Shown here: positions 9,095 through 17,486 of the stretch, one piece after another
Layout: each line of letters opens with the position of its first letter
How positions within the stretch are numbered: position 1 is the stretch's first letter
Source: G963663315 sp965204925
Lineage (GTDB): Bacteria > Pseudomonadota > Gammaproteobacteria > Arenicellales > Poriferihabitantaceae
DNA length: 64,000 bases
Reading direction: 5' to 3'
Assembly: GCA_965204925.1 (NCBI GenBank)
Contig: OZ242021.1
Location: forward strand, 1,550,001-1,614,000
Position numbers and translations under genes: made by a program
Notes under the pieces: generated by a model
The model's database searches: none
What the model was told of the DNA's origin: nothing
The model's input: the letters and a program-made list of their open reading frames with translations, nothing else

Positions 9095-11548
9095 ATGCAG
9101 TCCCATGCGAGAGTCGTGATCATTGGCGGCGGTGTTGTCGGTTGTTCGATTTTGTTCCATCTGGCCCGTTTCGGCTGGAAGGATTGTGTTTTGCTGGAAC
9201 GCGCCGAACTGACATCCGGCTCTTCCTGGCATGCTGCCGGCCAGATTCATACGATTTCCTCCGATCCCAATATCTCCCGTCTCCAGGGTTACACGATCAA
9301 TCTGTACAAGGAGATCGAACAAACCTCCGGGCACTCGGTCGGAATGCACAATACCGGCGGGTTTTATCTGGCGTCCAACCGCGACTGGTACGACTACCTG
9401 AAGCGGGAACGATCGAAGGCGCGCTATATGGGACTCGACCAGGAATTCATTTCTGTCGAAGAAGCGTCTCGCCGCCACCCGCTGATTGACCCGAAGCGCT
9501 ATGTCGCCGCGTTGTGGGATCCGCTGGACGGTGATATCGACCCTTCCGGGGTGACGTATGCCTACGCCAAGTCGGCCAGGGTTCACGGCGCCGCCTGGCA
9601 TACTCACACGCCTGTTATTGAAACGATCGGAAAAGCGGATGGCAGTTGGGACGTGGTCACGCCAAAAGGTACGATCAATGCCGGGATTGTCGTCAATGCC
9701 GGTGGACTGTGGGCCAGGGAAGTCGGGCGTCTGGCCGGACTGCATCTACCGGTTCAACCGATGGAACACCACTATCTGTTGACCGAGGACATACCTGAAA
9801 TGATCGAACATGTCGAGGCTTGCGGTCAGCGTCTGCCTGCCGGCATTGATTATGAGGGCAATATCTATTTCAGACAGGAACAGCAGGGTATGCTGCTCGG
9901 TACTTATGAAGCGGTTGCCACGCCGTGGTCGATCGCAGGCACTCCGCAGGATTTCGGGCACGACCTGCTGCAACCCAGACTGGAGAATATTGAGCAGAAA
10001 CTGGCCGTTGGCTTCGAACGTATCCCGGCATTGGCGCGGGCCGGCATCCGCAAGATTATCAATGGCCCGTTCACGTTCGGCCCCGACGGTAATCCCATGA
10101 TTGGGCCGGTACCGGGCATGAAAAACTACTGGGTAGCGGTCGGGGTGATGGCCGGGTTCTGTCAGGCCGGGGGGGTTGGTCTGTGCATGGCGGAGTGGAT
10201 CATGGATGGTGAGCCGTCGATTGACGTCCGGGCCATGGATATCGCGCGGTTCGGAGATTATGCCTCGCCCCACTACGGCACCGTCAAATCCACGGAAAAC
10301 TACGAACGCCGGTTCATCCTGACGTTTCCCAATGAAACACTGCCGGCGGCCAGACGACAACGCACCACGGCAATCTACGATCGCCTGATCGCCAGGGGTG
10401 CGGTCATGGATGCCGGTTTCGGCCTGGAGCATGCACTGTGGTTCGCCGATGGTCCCGGGGACGCTTGGGAGGAACCGTCTTTTCGGCGTTCGCGGGCGCA
10501 TGATTATGTCGCGGCCGAGGTCAGGGCCGTTCGCAGCGCGGTGGGCGCGGTCGAGATCGCGAATTTCGCCAAACACGAATTCAGGGGGCGCGGGTGCCGG
10601 CAATTTCTCGATCATGTCCTGGCCGGATTCATTCCTGCGCCGGGGCGTATCACACTGACTCCGATGTTGACCCCGAAAGGCAAATTATACGGAGATTTGA
10701 CGGTGGCATGTCTGGCAGAAGAGCATTTTATGCTGTTCGGTTCAGGCGCGGCCCAGCAGATGCACCGTCGCTGGTTCGAACAGTTGCTTGAGAAACACGA
10801 GGACGCCGGCGGGGCGGGGCGTCAAATCGGTTACCGGAATGTATCAGGGCGCTATCACGGCATCGCAATTTCCGGTCCCCGTTCACCCCGGTTGCTGCAA
10901 CGGATCTGTCGGGATCATGTCGCCGGCATCCACTTTCGCGACGTACGCACAACGTTCGTGGGCGGCGTGCCTGCCATCCTCGTACGCATTTCATTCTCGG
11001 GAGAATCGGGCTACGAAATTTATGTGGAGCCGGAATATCAGCTCAAGCTGTTTGAGGAAATCGAACAGGCCGGCGCGGACCTGGGATTGAAGTGGTATGG
11101 CGCGCGGGCGCTGATGAGCATGCGGCTGGAAAAGGGCTGGGGCGCATGGACGCTGGATTACCGCCCCGACTTTACCGCCGGCCAGTCCGGTCTGGATGCG
11201 TTCATCAACTGGAAAAAGGATTTTACCGGCAAAGAGGCGGCGCTTGGCGAAAAGGAAGCCGGTGTGGACAGGAAACTGGTGACCATGACCATTGATACCA
11301 CCGATATCGATGTCTCCGGGGACGAGGCGATCCTGAAAGATGGAGAATGCGTCGGCTATGTCACTTCAGGCGGCTACGCCCACCATGTCCAGTGTTCCAT
11401 GGCCCTTGGCTATATTCCGCTCGCGCTGGCGCAGGACGGCATGCCTCTCGAAGTGGAAATCGACGGCGTCTTCCACCCGGCCGCAGTCCGCCTTACCCCA
11501 CTTTATGATCCGGCCGGAAAGAGAGCCAGAGAAAACCCTCCGGGGTAG
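9095..11548 (+). CDS. FAD-dependent dimethylglycine/sarcosine dehydrogenase-like protein with GcvT domain
   Basis: An 817-residue two-domain oxidoreductase. The N-terminal ~380 residues are a DAO-type FAD domain: dinucleotide fold GGGVVG at 11-16, acidic Glu35, and SSWHAAGQ at 43-50, whose His46 corresponds to the covalent flavin histidine of dimethylglycine and sarcosine dehydrogenases. A linker (FAO_M-type) and a C-terminal aminomethyltransferase/GcvT-like folate domain follow (FSGESGYEIYVEP, RLEKGWGAW). The expected reaction is oxidative N-demethylation of dimethylglycine or sarcosine, with the one-carbon unit passed to tetrahydrofolate. It sits 42 bp downstream of the MttB-like gene on the same strand, probably one operon. 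The exact substrate is not certain. Confidence 0.87.
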   Translation: MQSHARVVIIGGGVVGCSILFHLARFGWKDCVLLERAELTSGSSWHAAGQIHTISSDPNISRLQGYTINLYKEIEQTSGHSVGMHNTGGFYLASNRDWYDYLKRERSKARYMGLDQEFISVEEASRRHPLIDPKRYVAALWDPLDGDIDPSGVTYAYAKSARVHGAAWHTHTPVIETIGKADGSWDVVTPKGTINAGIVVNAGGLWAREVGRLAGLHLPVQPMEHHYLLTEDIPEMIEHVEACGQRLPAGIDYEGNIYFRQEQQGMLLGTYEAVATPWSIAGTPQDFGHDLLQPRLENIEQKLAVGFERIPALARAGIRKIINGPFTFGPDGNPMIGPVPGMKNYWVAVGVMAGFCQAGGVGLCMAEWIMDGEPSIDVRAMDIARFGDYASPHYGTVKSTENYERRFILTFPNETLPAARRQRTTAIYDRLIARGAVMDAGFGLEHALWFADGPGDAWEEPSFRRSRAHDYVAAEVRAVRSAVGAVEIANFAKHEFRGRGCRQFLDHVLAGFIPAPGRITLTPMLTPKGKLYGDLTVACLAEEHFMLFGSGAAQQMHRRWFEQLLEKHEDAGGAGRQIGYRNVSGRYHGIAISGPRSPRLLQRICRDHVAGIHFRDVRTTFVGGVPAILVRISFSGESGYEIYVEPEYQLKLFEEIEQAGADLGLKWYGARALMSMRLEKGWGAWTLDYRPDFTAGQSGLDAFINWKKDFTGKEAALGEKEAGVDRKLVTMTIDTTDIDVSGDEAILKDGECVGYVTSGGYAHHVQCSMALGYIPLALAQDGMPLEVEIDGVFHPAAVRLTPLYDPAGKRARENPPG

Positions 11549-11596
11549 TGCCCTATGTAGTGACTGTAGTGACCTTTGCGGTCACGACCTGCGGTG

Positions 11597-12715
11597 TCAC
11601 GGACCCGGTTCCCGTTCAGGGGTCATCGGGCGAAGCGTTTGATCAGGTTTTTGTTCCGTTTTGAGGTGCAGCGTCGTTGTCGGGAAGGCGCATTGTGCGT
11701 TATTGTCCTCAATAATTTTGAAGATAGCGAGCATGATTTCCTGTTTGATTCTGAAATACTCCTTGCCGTTCCGGGTTCTGGTGAAACAGTAAATAAAGAA
11801 GTCCAGCGATGACGGGGCAAATGTAGTAAAGCTGACGAGCAGGGTCTGGTCCTGGTCGATCTCGTCGTGAGATTCAAGATACGTCTTTACCTGTGCCACA
11901 ATATCGTTCATTAAGACGGCGTCATCGTATCGGATTCCAATGGTTTCGTAAATCCGCCGGTTCTTCATTCGGGTGATATTCTCAATCGAGATTGTCGAGA
12001 AAGTCGAATTCGGCACATACAGCGCACGGCTTTCCAGGGTCCGGATCAGTGTTACTCTCCATCCGATCTCTTCCACCGTTCCCTCGATCTGCTTGTCAGG
12101 TGAACGTATCCAGTCCCCCGTGAAAAACGGGCGGTCCAGATAGATCATCAACCCGCCAAAGAGGTTGGAAAGCATGTCCTTGGCGGCAAATCCGATCGCG
12201 ATCCCGCCAATCCCGCCGAATGTCAAAATTCCCGCAATGCTGAATCCGAGGGTTTGCATCGCTACCAGAGAGGCAACGACAAACACCGTCAGCCGCAGCA
12301 ATTTGCCGACACTGGTGACAACGAACTGATCGACTTCTTCGCCTTTTGCGGTTTTCCTGTGAATCAGGTTTTGTTGCACATTGCCGATGAAGCTGACCAG
12401 AAACCAGGCGATCACGATAACTGCCGCCAGATCCCTGGCTGGAGCGATGGCTCTGGCGATCGGCGTATCCAGGGCAGCGGCCGCGGTTTCACAGGCCAAG
12501 CCGATACCGACCACCCAAATCATCAAGCGCAGGGGTGAGGCAAGCGCATTCAGCAAGGCGCCATTCCAGGACGGTTCACTATCATCCCGACGCTTGCGCA
12601 AAAACGCCAGAATTCCCCGGGTCACCAGACTAAGGGCCAAGGTCGCGGCCAGAATTACAGCCACCTCCAAAGCCGGTGAATCCTGGCTGAACAGAGTGGT
12701 TAACGAATCGGGCAT
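11597..12715 (-). CDS. MscS-family small-conductance mechanosensitive channel
   Basis: A 372-residue inner-membrane protein with about five hydrophobic segments in the first 180 residues. The pore-lining helix is followed by the MscS signature GGIGGIAIGFAAKDMLSNLFGG, then the beta domain (DRPFFTGDWI, EGTVEEIGWRVTLIRTLE, VPNSTFSTISIENITRM). The cytoplasmic alpha/beta vestibule extends to the C-terminus. Such channels open under membrane tension during hypo-osmotic shock. It follows glpE by 12 bp on the same strand and is probably co-transcribed with it. Confidence 0.92.
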   Translation of the reverse strand: MPDSLTTLFSQDSPALEVAVILAATLALSLVTRGILAFLRKRRDDSEPSWNGALLNALASPLRLMIWVVGIGLACETAAAALDTPIARAIAPARDLAAVIVIAWFLVSFIGNVQQNLIHRKTAKGEEVDQFVVTSVGKLLRLTVFVVASLVAMQTLGFSIAGILTFGGIGGIAIGFAAKDMLSNLFGGLMIYLDRPFFTGDWIRSPDKQIEGTVEEIGWRVTLIRTLESRALYVPNSTFSTISIENITRMKNRRIYETIGIRYDDAVLMNDIVAQVKTYLESHDEIDQDQTLLVSFTTFAPSSLDFFIYCFTRTRNGKEYFRIKQEIMLAIFKIIEDNNAQCAFPTTTLHLKTEQKPDQTLRPMTPEREPGP

Positions 12716-12727
12716 TTGTTCTGTATT

Positions 12728-13036
12728 TCAGTCAGTCCCGGGAGATTTGGCCCATTCGGTGTAGCCGCCATTCAGGCTGTAGCTTTGCCTGAACCCCTGG
12801 TTGCTGAAAAAATCCGCCGCGCCCTTGCTCATATTGCCGTGATAGCAGCAGACAATAAGCGGCCGGGATTTGTCCGCACCTTCGAGAAAAGAGCGAACGT
12901 TGCTGTTGTCTATATGGATGGCGTTCTTGATGTGCCCCGATGACCAGGACGCAATGTCGCGGATATCCACAATAATCGGATCCTGGCTCTCGATCAGCGC
13001 CCTGGCGTCTTCAATGTCTATATTTTGAAATGGCAT
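12728..13036 (-). CDS. glpE: GlpE-type thiosulfate sulfurtransferase (single-domain rhodanese)
   Basis: A 102-residue single rhodanese domain. The active-site loop CYHGNMSKGAA carries the catalytic cysteine with the GlpE-specific loop sequence; VDIRDIASWSSGHIKNAIHI and GGYTEWAKS are further family landmarks. Length matches E. coli GlpE (108 aa). The frame stays open upstream to 13312, but that extension reads through the ImmA/IrrE remnant and a repeat, so ATG 13036 is taken. It lies 12 bp upstream of the mechanosensitive channel gene. Confidence 0.88.
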   Translation of the reverse strand: MPFQNIDIEDARALIESQDPIIVDIRDIASWSSGHIKNAIHIDNSNVRSFLEGADKSRPLIVCCYHGNMSKGAADFFSNQGFRQSYSLNGGYTEWAKSPGTD

Positions 13037-13090
13037 ACCGATCGCCCGCGAAATTTCCCGTAAAGTGATGAATCCTATCATAATATCTGG

Positions 13091-13131
13091 CAAGGGGAGT
13101 GATGGCCGGTGAGTTCTTGTGCAATCTTTCG
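13091..13131. repeat. Dispersed repeat, truncated copy 1
   Basis: About 41 bp here (beginning CAAGGGGAGTGATGGCCGG) match 17326-17367 with few differences, including the trailing GCAATCTT. The copy at 17.3 kb also has the left half of a CCCC/GGGG palindrome, which is missing here. It sits next to the truncated end of the ImmA/IrrE fragment. Confidence 0.6.
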
Positions 13132-13155
13132 CTTCGCTCTCGGCGAGCTCGGCCA

Positions 13156-13305
13156 TCAGACCGCAGCCTTCGTGTCCTTGCTGTTGACGAAGTTCAACGG
13201 AGCAACCGGATCGCACAGCGCGAATCCGCGAAACTCGGCGAGGTTGAGACGGCGGCGATTGTTGTTCATCACGATACCGCTCACCATGACGAAGACATCG
13301 GCGGC
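13156..13305 (-). pseudogene. ImmA/IrrE-type metallopeptidase fragment
   Basis: Read on the minus strand, about 49 codons before a TGA at 13156 encode a piece that resembles the stretch just before the zinc site of ImmA/IrrE (DUF955) proteins: DVFVMVSGIV, then RRLNLAEFRGFALCDP and FVNSKDTKAA. In intact relatives the next residues are QMFTLAHELAH; here the sequence stops one residue after KDTKAA. The frame is also closed on the upstream side. Only an internal segment survives, next to a dispersed repeat. The similarity is from memory of the family and needs a search. Confidence 0.5.
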
Positions 13306-13716
13306 GTGTCATTCATTGCGCGGAGTCAATCAGATTGACGGCATCGCGCAGTCGGATTTCGCCGGAGATGAGTTTGGTGAGGAGAGTGTCGCGTAACGAG
13401 GTGAGGGTAGCGTTCTCTGCCGTGCGAAGCTGAATCATCCGGTCCTGCACATGAGCAAGTTCTTCAAACCTGCGTATTACATCCGGCGTCGGCTGAGGCA
13501 GTGGTAATCTTGCAAGCTGTCCGTGATTGATCGCCCCGAACACTGTGCCGGTATGTTCGTATCCCCGCATCTGCGCTTGCAATTCTTGAACCGCGCAGTA
13601 TCCATACGATACGGCACTGGATTTGGGTCGTAGCGCGGCAATTCCCCGGCCGATACAGCACTGCTCCCATGCCATGTTGATATCTCCAACAGGTGCGCGG
13701 ACGCTGACAATGGTGT

Positions 13717-13762
13717 CCCAAGGCTGGGCTATTCGGTTTCCCAAGGCTGGGCTATTCGGTTT
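13717..13762. repeat. 23-bp perfect tandem duplication inside hsdS
   Basis: The unit at 13717-13739 is repeated exactly at 13740-13762 (CCCAAGGCTGGGCTATTCGG plus TTT). Because 23 is not a multiple of three, it shifts the frame. With one unit removed, the two hsdS pieces join as CSTPNRIAQPWDTIVSVRAP, a normal specificity-subunit sequence. Confidence 0.92.
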
Positions 13763-14031
13763 GGAGTCGAACAGAATTTACGGTTCTTTGGATATCTGAA
13801 GCCAAAGTCAGAGCACCCCTGGAAGAATGGCAGTCCGTCACCGACATCGTTGTAGGTGTGTCCGGGCGGAGATTGACCCATGACGATCTCAAACATATCT
13901 TCCAAATGGCCGACTTCCCACCCTTCCGGTATTTCGCCAAGCTCCGAGTCAACGAGTCGGTTAGGGAAGAGTGCGGCTATTTCCTCGCCCAATCCGTCGA
14001 GGCAGGCTTGTGCGCGTTCTGTTGTCCAATC

Positions 14032-14131
14032 ACTCCCCCTTGAGGGGGAGTCGCAGAAGGCGAGCCGCAGGCGAAGGCTGATGCGGTGGGGGGTCTCCCG
14101 CCCGTGCATTCTCCGACCCGTCCCCCACCGG
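14032..14131. repeat. Palindromic insertion element in hsdS (dispersed repeat copy)
   Basis: The segment begins with the hairpin ACTCCCCC-TTGA-GGGGGAGT (14032-14051) and ends near CTCCGACCCGTCCCCCACC. Both motifs recur in the intergenic repeat at 17270-17335, though in a different relative orientation. It interrupts hsdS between the central conserved region and the second half of the gene, so it looks like a small non-coding mobile or REP-like element. Exact boundaries are uncertain. Confidence 0.55.
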
Positions 14132-14822
14132 CGCGCTGTTGTTTGAGCGCCATTTTGGCGCGTACCGGTTCGAAGTCGACGAACCAGGATTTGAACAGGG
14201 CGCGCGCCATCTCTTCCAGCGTCCGGTTCATGCGCCGGTTCAGTTCAATCTTGTCGTCCAGCGTGCCGAGGATGCGGGCAATGGCGCGTTGTTCGGGGAG
14301 GGGTGGAAGTGGAATCTTGAGTGTGCGCAGGTAGGTTACAGCCTGGGCTATGGACGGAACGCCAACTTGGGATGTATTGGCGAGCAGCTTGTGTTGGCCT
14401 TCAGTTGAGGTGAAATAAAGAGCGACGAACTCGGGAATAGCCTTTGAACTGTCACAACGCATGTAGAATTGCCGCGGCGAAATGACGTAACGGTCGAAGC
14501 GCGAGTATTCCGGCACAAAAGCGACTTGCCCGATGTTGCCTGCGCGAGTGAAGATCACGTCGCCACGGTGAACATTGGCGTTCTTGAGCCGCTTTGCGTG
14601 CTCGTCAGTAATGAAGTTGAAACCGGGGGTATCGTCAACCCGAACACCGTGAAGATGCTGGCCGCTGATGACAGGCACACCCTCCGGCACAAAGGTTTCC
14701 ACCTTGATAGTAGAACCAAAAGGCCCCGCGGCCACTTTTTCGGAAATTTCCTCAATGGTTTCAGTTGGCCAGTCACAGGCTGGCGATGCCGGTGGCACAG
14801 CTATTTCTTATGAAGTTCGGTT

Positions 14823-15065
14823 TTACTTTTCAGCAAATTTTTGTACTGCTTTCGGCGCAAAGGCCGCCAACAGGAAATACAGGACGAGTTCAGCCTTGCT
14901 GTCACCCGATCCCCAGCCCATCACTTCCACGGCTGCCAGACATCCTGCGATGATCAATGCCAACATCGACATTAGTCGCATGGAAGAGGGGTTGCCACGG
15001 TCGTCCGAGAAAAAGCGTTTACAGCAATTGCTTTCGGCGGGTTTGCTTGTTTGAGTTTCGTTCAA
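14823..15065 (-). CDS. Small phage-like membrane protein
   Basis: An 80-residue protein with a charged N-terminus (CCKRFFSDDRGNPSSMRLMS), two hydrophobic segments (~residues 30-50 and 58-72) and a C-terminal AAFAPKAVQKFAEK. The pattern FFSDxxGNxSSMRLMS...AAFAPKAVQKFAE resembles small proteins found near lysis genes of Mu-like and other tailed phages (DUF2644-like, suspected holin or anti-holin). No other phage gene is adjacent, so it is probably a stray prophage remnant. Function is not established. Confidence 0.55.
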   Translation of the reverse strand: MNETQTSKPAESNCCKRFFSDDRGNPSSMRLMSMLALIIAGCLAAVEVMGWGSGDSKAELVLYFLLAAFAPKAVQKFAEK

Positions 15066-15259
15066 ATCAAATCCTCTCTGTAGGTCTTCCGGTCTATGTG
15101 TAGCTTAAATAGCGGGCCATTCATTTGCTACAGAATCAGACATTTCCGTTTGTTGTCGATGGTCAGGCCCAAGTGTCTTGACAAGCATCTCTTTAAATCG
15201 CACGTCTCCGGGTGAACCGGTATATGTAACTGGCACCGGGTTGCCCGGCCTGATTATGC

Positions 15260-15838
15260 TTAAGATGTTCCGACCAACTTGCCAAATTCCAGGCCATGCG
15301 TGGGCGGCGCGTTGATTTTCAGCATACGTTCCGGCGTATCGTGTCGCCCGGACTCTGGCGCTATTCGCGTTTGTCGTTTCGGCAGTCCGATATTTCTGAC
15401 ACTGATAAAACGTTGTCGGTAGTTCTTCTCCTGGAGGAATCGGGGTTCTCGCCAGAACCCCTGACCAATGGCACGGCAATAGGCAACAACGCATTGTGCT
15501 CCACGTAATTGTTGTTTGATCTCATTTTCCGATTTTGCTTTTCCGCTTTTCATCTCTATGTAAAGAATCCAGTTTCTCTTGCGGTTGCGGGCTATAATTA
15601 CAAAATCGGCGCGTTTACATTCTCCCCTGCTGTTTTTGAAAATCCTTTTTGGCGGCGGGAAAGTATCTGCCCTGAACGCGATAATATCATCCGGGATGTT
15701 TCGTATCTTCAGGGAGTATGCTTGTTGTTGCGGGTTGGCGGGCTCCTCCAGAACAAGATTCTTTCCCCCGTCCGGATGCTGGATTGCATCATCACGGATC
15801 AGGCTTCTCAATATCTCGAAATCCAAATCAGACATCAT
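15260..15838 (-). CDS. Putative PD-(D/E)XK nuclease-like partner of the upstream ATPase
   Basis: A 192-residue protein of no family I can name. It has a plausible PD-(D/E)XK core: Asp78 in RADFVII, then Glu95 and Lys97 in LYIEMKSGK, followed by a helix (ENEIKQQLRGAQCVVAYC). The C-terminus (HDTPERMLKI...LEFGKLV) looks like a finished domain. Its ATG overlaps the stop of the ATPase gene (ATGA at 15835-15838), so the two are translationally coupled. Such an ATPase-nuclease pair beside hsdS and phage remnants suggests a defence module; this is inference. Nuclease activity is not shown. Confidence 0.6.
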   Translation of the reverse strand: MMSDLDFEILRSLIRDDAIQHPDGGKNLVLEEPANPQQQAYSLKIRNIPDDIIAFRADTFPPPKRIFKNSRGECKRADFVIIARNRKRNWILYIEMKSGKAKSENEIKQQLRGAQCVVAYCRAIGQGFWREPRFLQEKNYRQRFISVRNIGLPKRQTRIAPESGRHDTPERMLKINAPPTHGLEFGKLVGTS

Positions 15839-17226
15839 TCATCCCCACCCCATACGATGGCGTCCTGGATATCATTCATCTTGTTGATGGTTTCATCAAA
15901 GCTGCGCGCTTCAATTCCGAACTCTGGATCTATTCTGGCCGCTGTGAGTGTCTGGCGCCGGCTCCGCCTGCTTTTGTTTTCCAGTTTCATCAACGCTCGC
16001 TCTGCTATATAGACCCTGATCTTTTCCGCATCTATCAGTTCTTCGCTTGTGTAACCTTCCCGTTGCGCGATTTCCTGCAAGCGGGGCTTGTCCCGTTTCA
16101 GCATAATCAGGGTATTGAGTTCCTTGACGATATAGTCGCTGTGCGTGGTCACGAATACGCGAATACCCAGATTTACCAGTCGGGCAAAGAGTCGGGCCAT
16201 GCGGCGCTGGTTTTCCGGGTGCAGATTCAGTTCCGGTTCGTCCACCATCAGAAGGTCGCCGGGTTCTGCGACATGACGCAACCAGAAACCAATATCCAGC
16301 AGGGAACGTACCGCGCTGGAAGTTTCGTCCATGGCCAGCTTCAGTTGCGTGCGTCCGGGTTTGAAATAAATCGTGTCATTATTCCCGATGAGGTATTCTC
16401 CACCGATTATATCGGTGAAATCATTCAGTATATGCGGATGGTTTTCGGCAAGGAAACTGTCTTCTTTGGAAATGGTTTCAAGTCTCCGGATAAAATCCAC
16501 GTTGATTTGCACCGGCACAGAGTAATCCTGATAGGACTTGAACAGCAATTTCATCGGATCAAAATCCCTGTCCGCCCGACTCATTTCTTCCAGCAGACGG
16601 TTGCGGGCAAAATTCAGTTCTTTGCGAAAAATTACCGCGCCGGTGCGTTCTGCGCTGGAAATAAATGGCCGGGGAAGGTATGGGCCAAAGAGTAATTCAA
16701 CAATCCCGTCCGAGACTATCTCCTTGATCATTTCGACAGGAGGCACCGCTTTTTTCCCGTTATCCATTAGCAGCGAGATCACCAGAGCCTTTTCTCCCTC
16801 AGTCTTGGACAGGGAGAGAAGTTCATCTTCCGCGGACCGTATTGTGCGCTTGAAGGAACGATTCTTTATCGGCAGCATTGTTTCCGGCTCAAGGGATATT
16901 TGAAATTTCGTGTCTCTGAACCGGCTCGCTTGTGAGACAAAGATCCTCGGAAGTTCCCGGGTGTATTTTTTGCAACCATTTTTAAGGACGTCTTCTGCAT
17001 TTATGGCTTCGACATCAATCCGGGCTACGCCGTCCCGCAGCAGAGTTTCAATCGCGCCAAGAGGAATTTCAACTTCCAGAAAGCGTTCCCAACGCCACAA
17101 AAAGCCGAACAGGGCGTATGTTGCGTAGGTTTTACCCGTATTATTACCGCCGCAAACAAGAGTCAACTCGCCCAGTTCAAATTCCGCCTGTTTGAGGACA
17201 CCGAGATTCTTTACGCTTATTTTCAT
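15835..17226 (-). CDS. AAA/OLD-like ATP-binding cassette-type ATPase
   Basis: A 463-residue SMC/OLD-like ATPase of the AAA_15/AAA_21 type. Walker A is GGNNTGKT (residues 26-33) close to the N-terminus, Walker B is LLMVDEPELNLHP (325-337), and the switch histidine is in FVTTHSD (His362). The middle ~270 residues are an insertion without recognised motifs, including a helical region. There is no Toprim domain at the C-terminus, unlike GajA or OLD nucleases; the nuclease function may instead be supplied by the coupled downstream protein. The overall layout is similar in concept to PARIS and Septu ATPase-effector pairs but matches neither by recognisable partner. Confidence 0.75.
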   Translation of the reverse strand: MKISVKNLGVLKQAEFELGELTLVCGGNNTGKTYATYALFGFLWRWERFLEVEIPLGAIETLLRDGVARIDVEAINAEDVLKNGCKKYTRELPRIFVSQASRFRDTKFQISLEPETMLPIKNRSFKRTIRSAEDELLSLSKTEGEKALVISLLMDNGKKAVPPVEMIKEIVSDGIVELLFGPYLPRPFISSAERTGAVIFRKELNFARNRLLEEMSRADRDFDPMKLLFKSYQDYSVPVQINVDFIRRLETISKEDSFLAENHPHILNDFTDIIGGEYLIGNNDTIYFKPGRTQLKLAMDETSSAVRSLLDIGFWLRHVAEPGDLLMVDEPELNLHPENQRRMARLFARLVNLGIRVFVTTHSDYIVKELNTLIMLKRDKPRLQEIAQREGYTSEELIDAEKIRVYIAERALMKLENKSRRSRRQTLTAARIDPEFGIEARSFDETINKMNDIQDAIVWGGDE

Positions 17227-17269
17227 GTCATTCCTGTCGTTAATACTGATTTCAGCGCTGGCTCAAACA

Positions 17270-17400
17270 GTCCGACCCGTCCCCCCGCGCCTGCGGGCTG
17301 TCGCCCTTGCCTGGCCGACTCCCCTCAAGGGGAGTGATGGCCGGCGAGTTTTTTTGCAATCTTCCGCTCTCTGCCCGCGGGGATAATCCCCTGTGATTGT
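17270..17400. repeat. Dispersed palindromic repeat, longest intergenic copy
   Basis: This gap between the ATPase gene and the 17487 gene holds CCGACCCGTCCCCC, the hairpin ACTCCCC-TCAA-GGGGAGT at 17318-17335, and a 3' arm that matches 13091-13131. Related pieces interrupt hsdS at 14032-14131. It looks like a REP/MITE-like family of the genome. Confidence 0.55.
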
Positions 17401-17486
17401 GCAGGACACAACCCGGACCGCCTGCGGCGATATAGCGCTCGAATTGTAATGTATAATGCACAGTAACAACTCGTCCGATAGATGCC

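Larger units (their letters stand above)
13313..14798 (-). pseudogene. hsdS: Type I restriction-modification specificity subunit (hsdS), disrupted
   Basis: Three reading-frame pieces together make a full HsdS with two target-recognition domains. Piece one (14798 down to ~14130) has TRD1 and the central conserved region LPPLPEQRAIARILGTLDDK and FKSWFVDFEPVRAKM. Piece two (~14030 to 13740) has NRLVDSELGEIPEGWEV and the start of TRD2. Piece three (13744 to 13313) has DTIVSVRAPVGDI and a C-terminal helix ending LTKLISGEIRL. Pieces one and two are separated by a palindromic insertion near 14032-14131 that changes frame. Pieces two and three are separated by a 23-bp tandem duplication. No hsdM or hsdR lies nearby, so it is an orphan and probably inactive as it stands. 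Confidence 0.85.

Noticed and set aside
9080..10615. Long minus-strand open frames (221 and 289 codons) inside the dehydrogenase gene
   Set aside because: Shadow frames opposite a clearly coding gene; Arg/His-rich translation with no motif.
11569..11585. Small hairpin GTGACC-TTTGC-GGTCAC between the dehydrogenase and channel genes as a terminator
   Set aside because: Only a 6-bp stem and no T run on either strand.
13037..13312. 194-aa form of the GlpE-like protein
   Set aside because: The added N-terminus runs through a dispersed repeat and the out-of-frame ImmA/IrrE fragment.
15105..15494. Open frame of 129 codons as a frameshifted continuation of the PD-(D/E)XK gene
   Set aside because: The original frame continues naturally to HDTPERMLKI and FGKLV; the alternative frame shows no domain.
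15718..16695. Plus-strand 325-codon frame opposite the AAA ATPase
   Set aside because: Antisense shadow of the ATPase gene; no motif, aromatic-rich translation.
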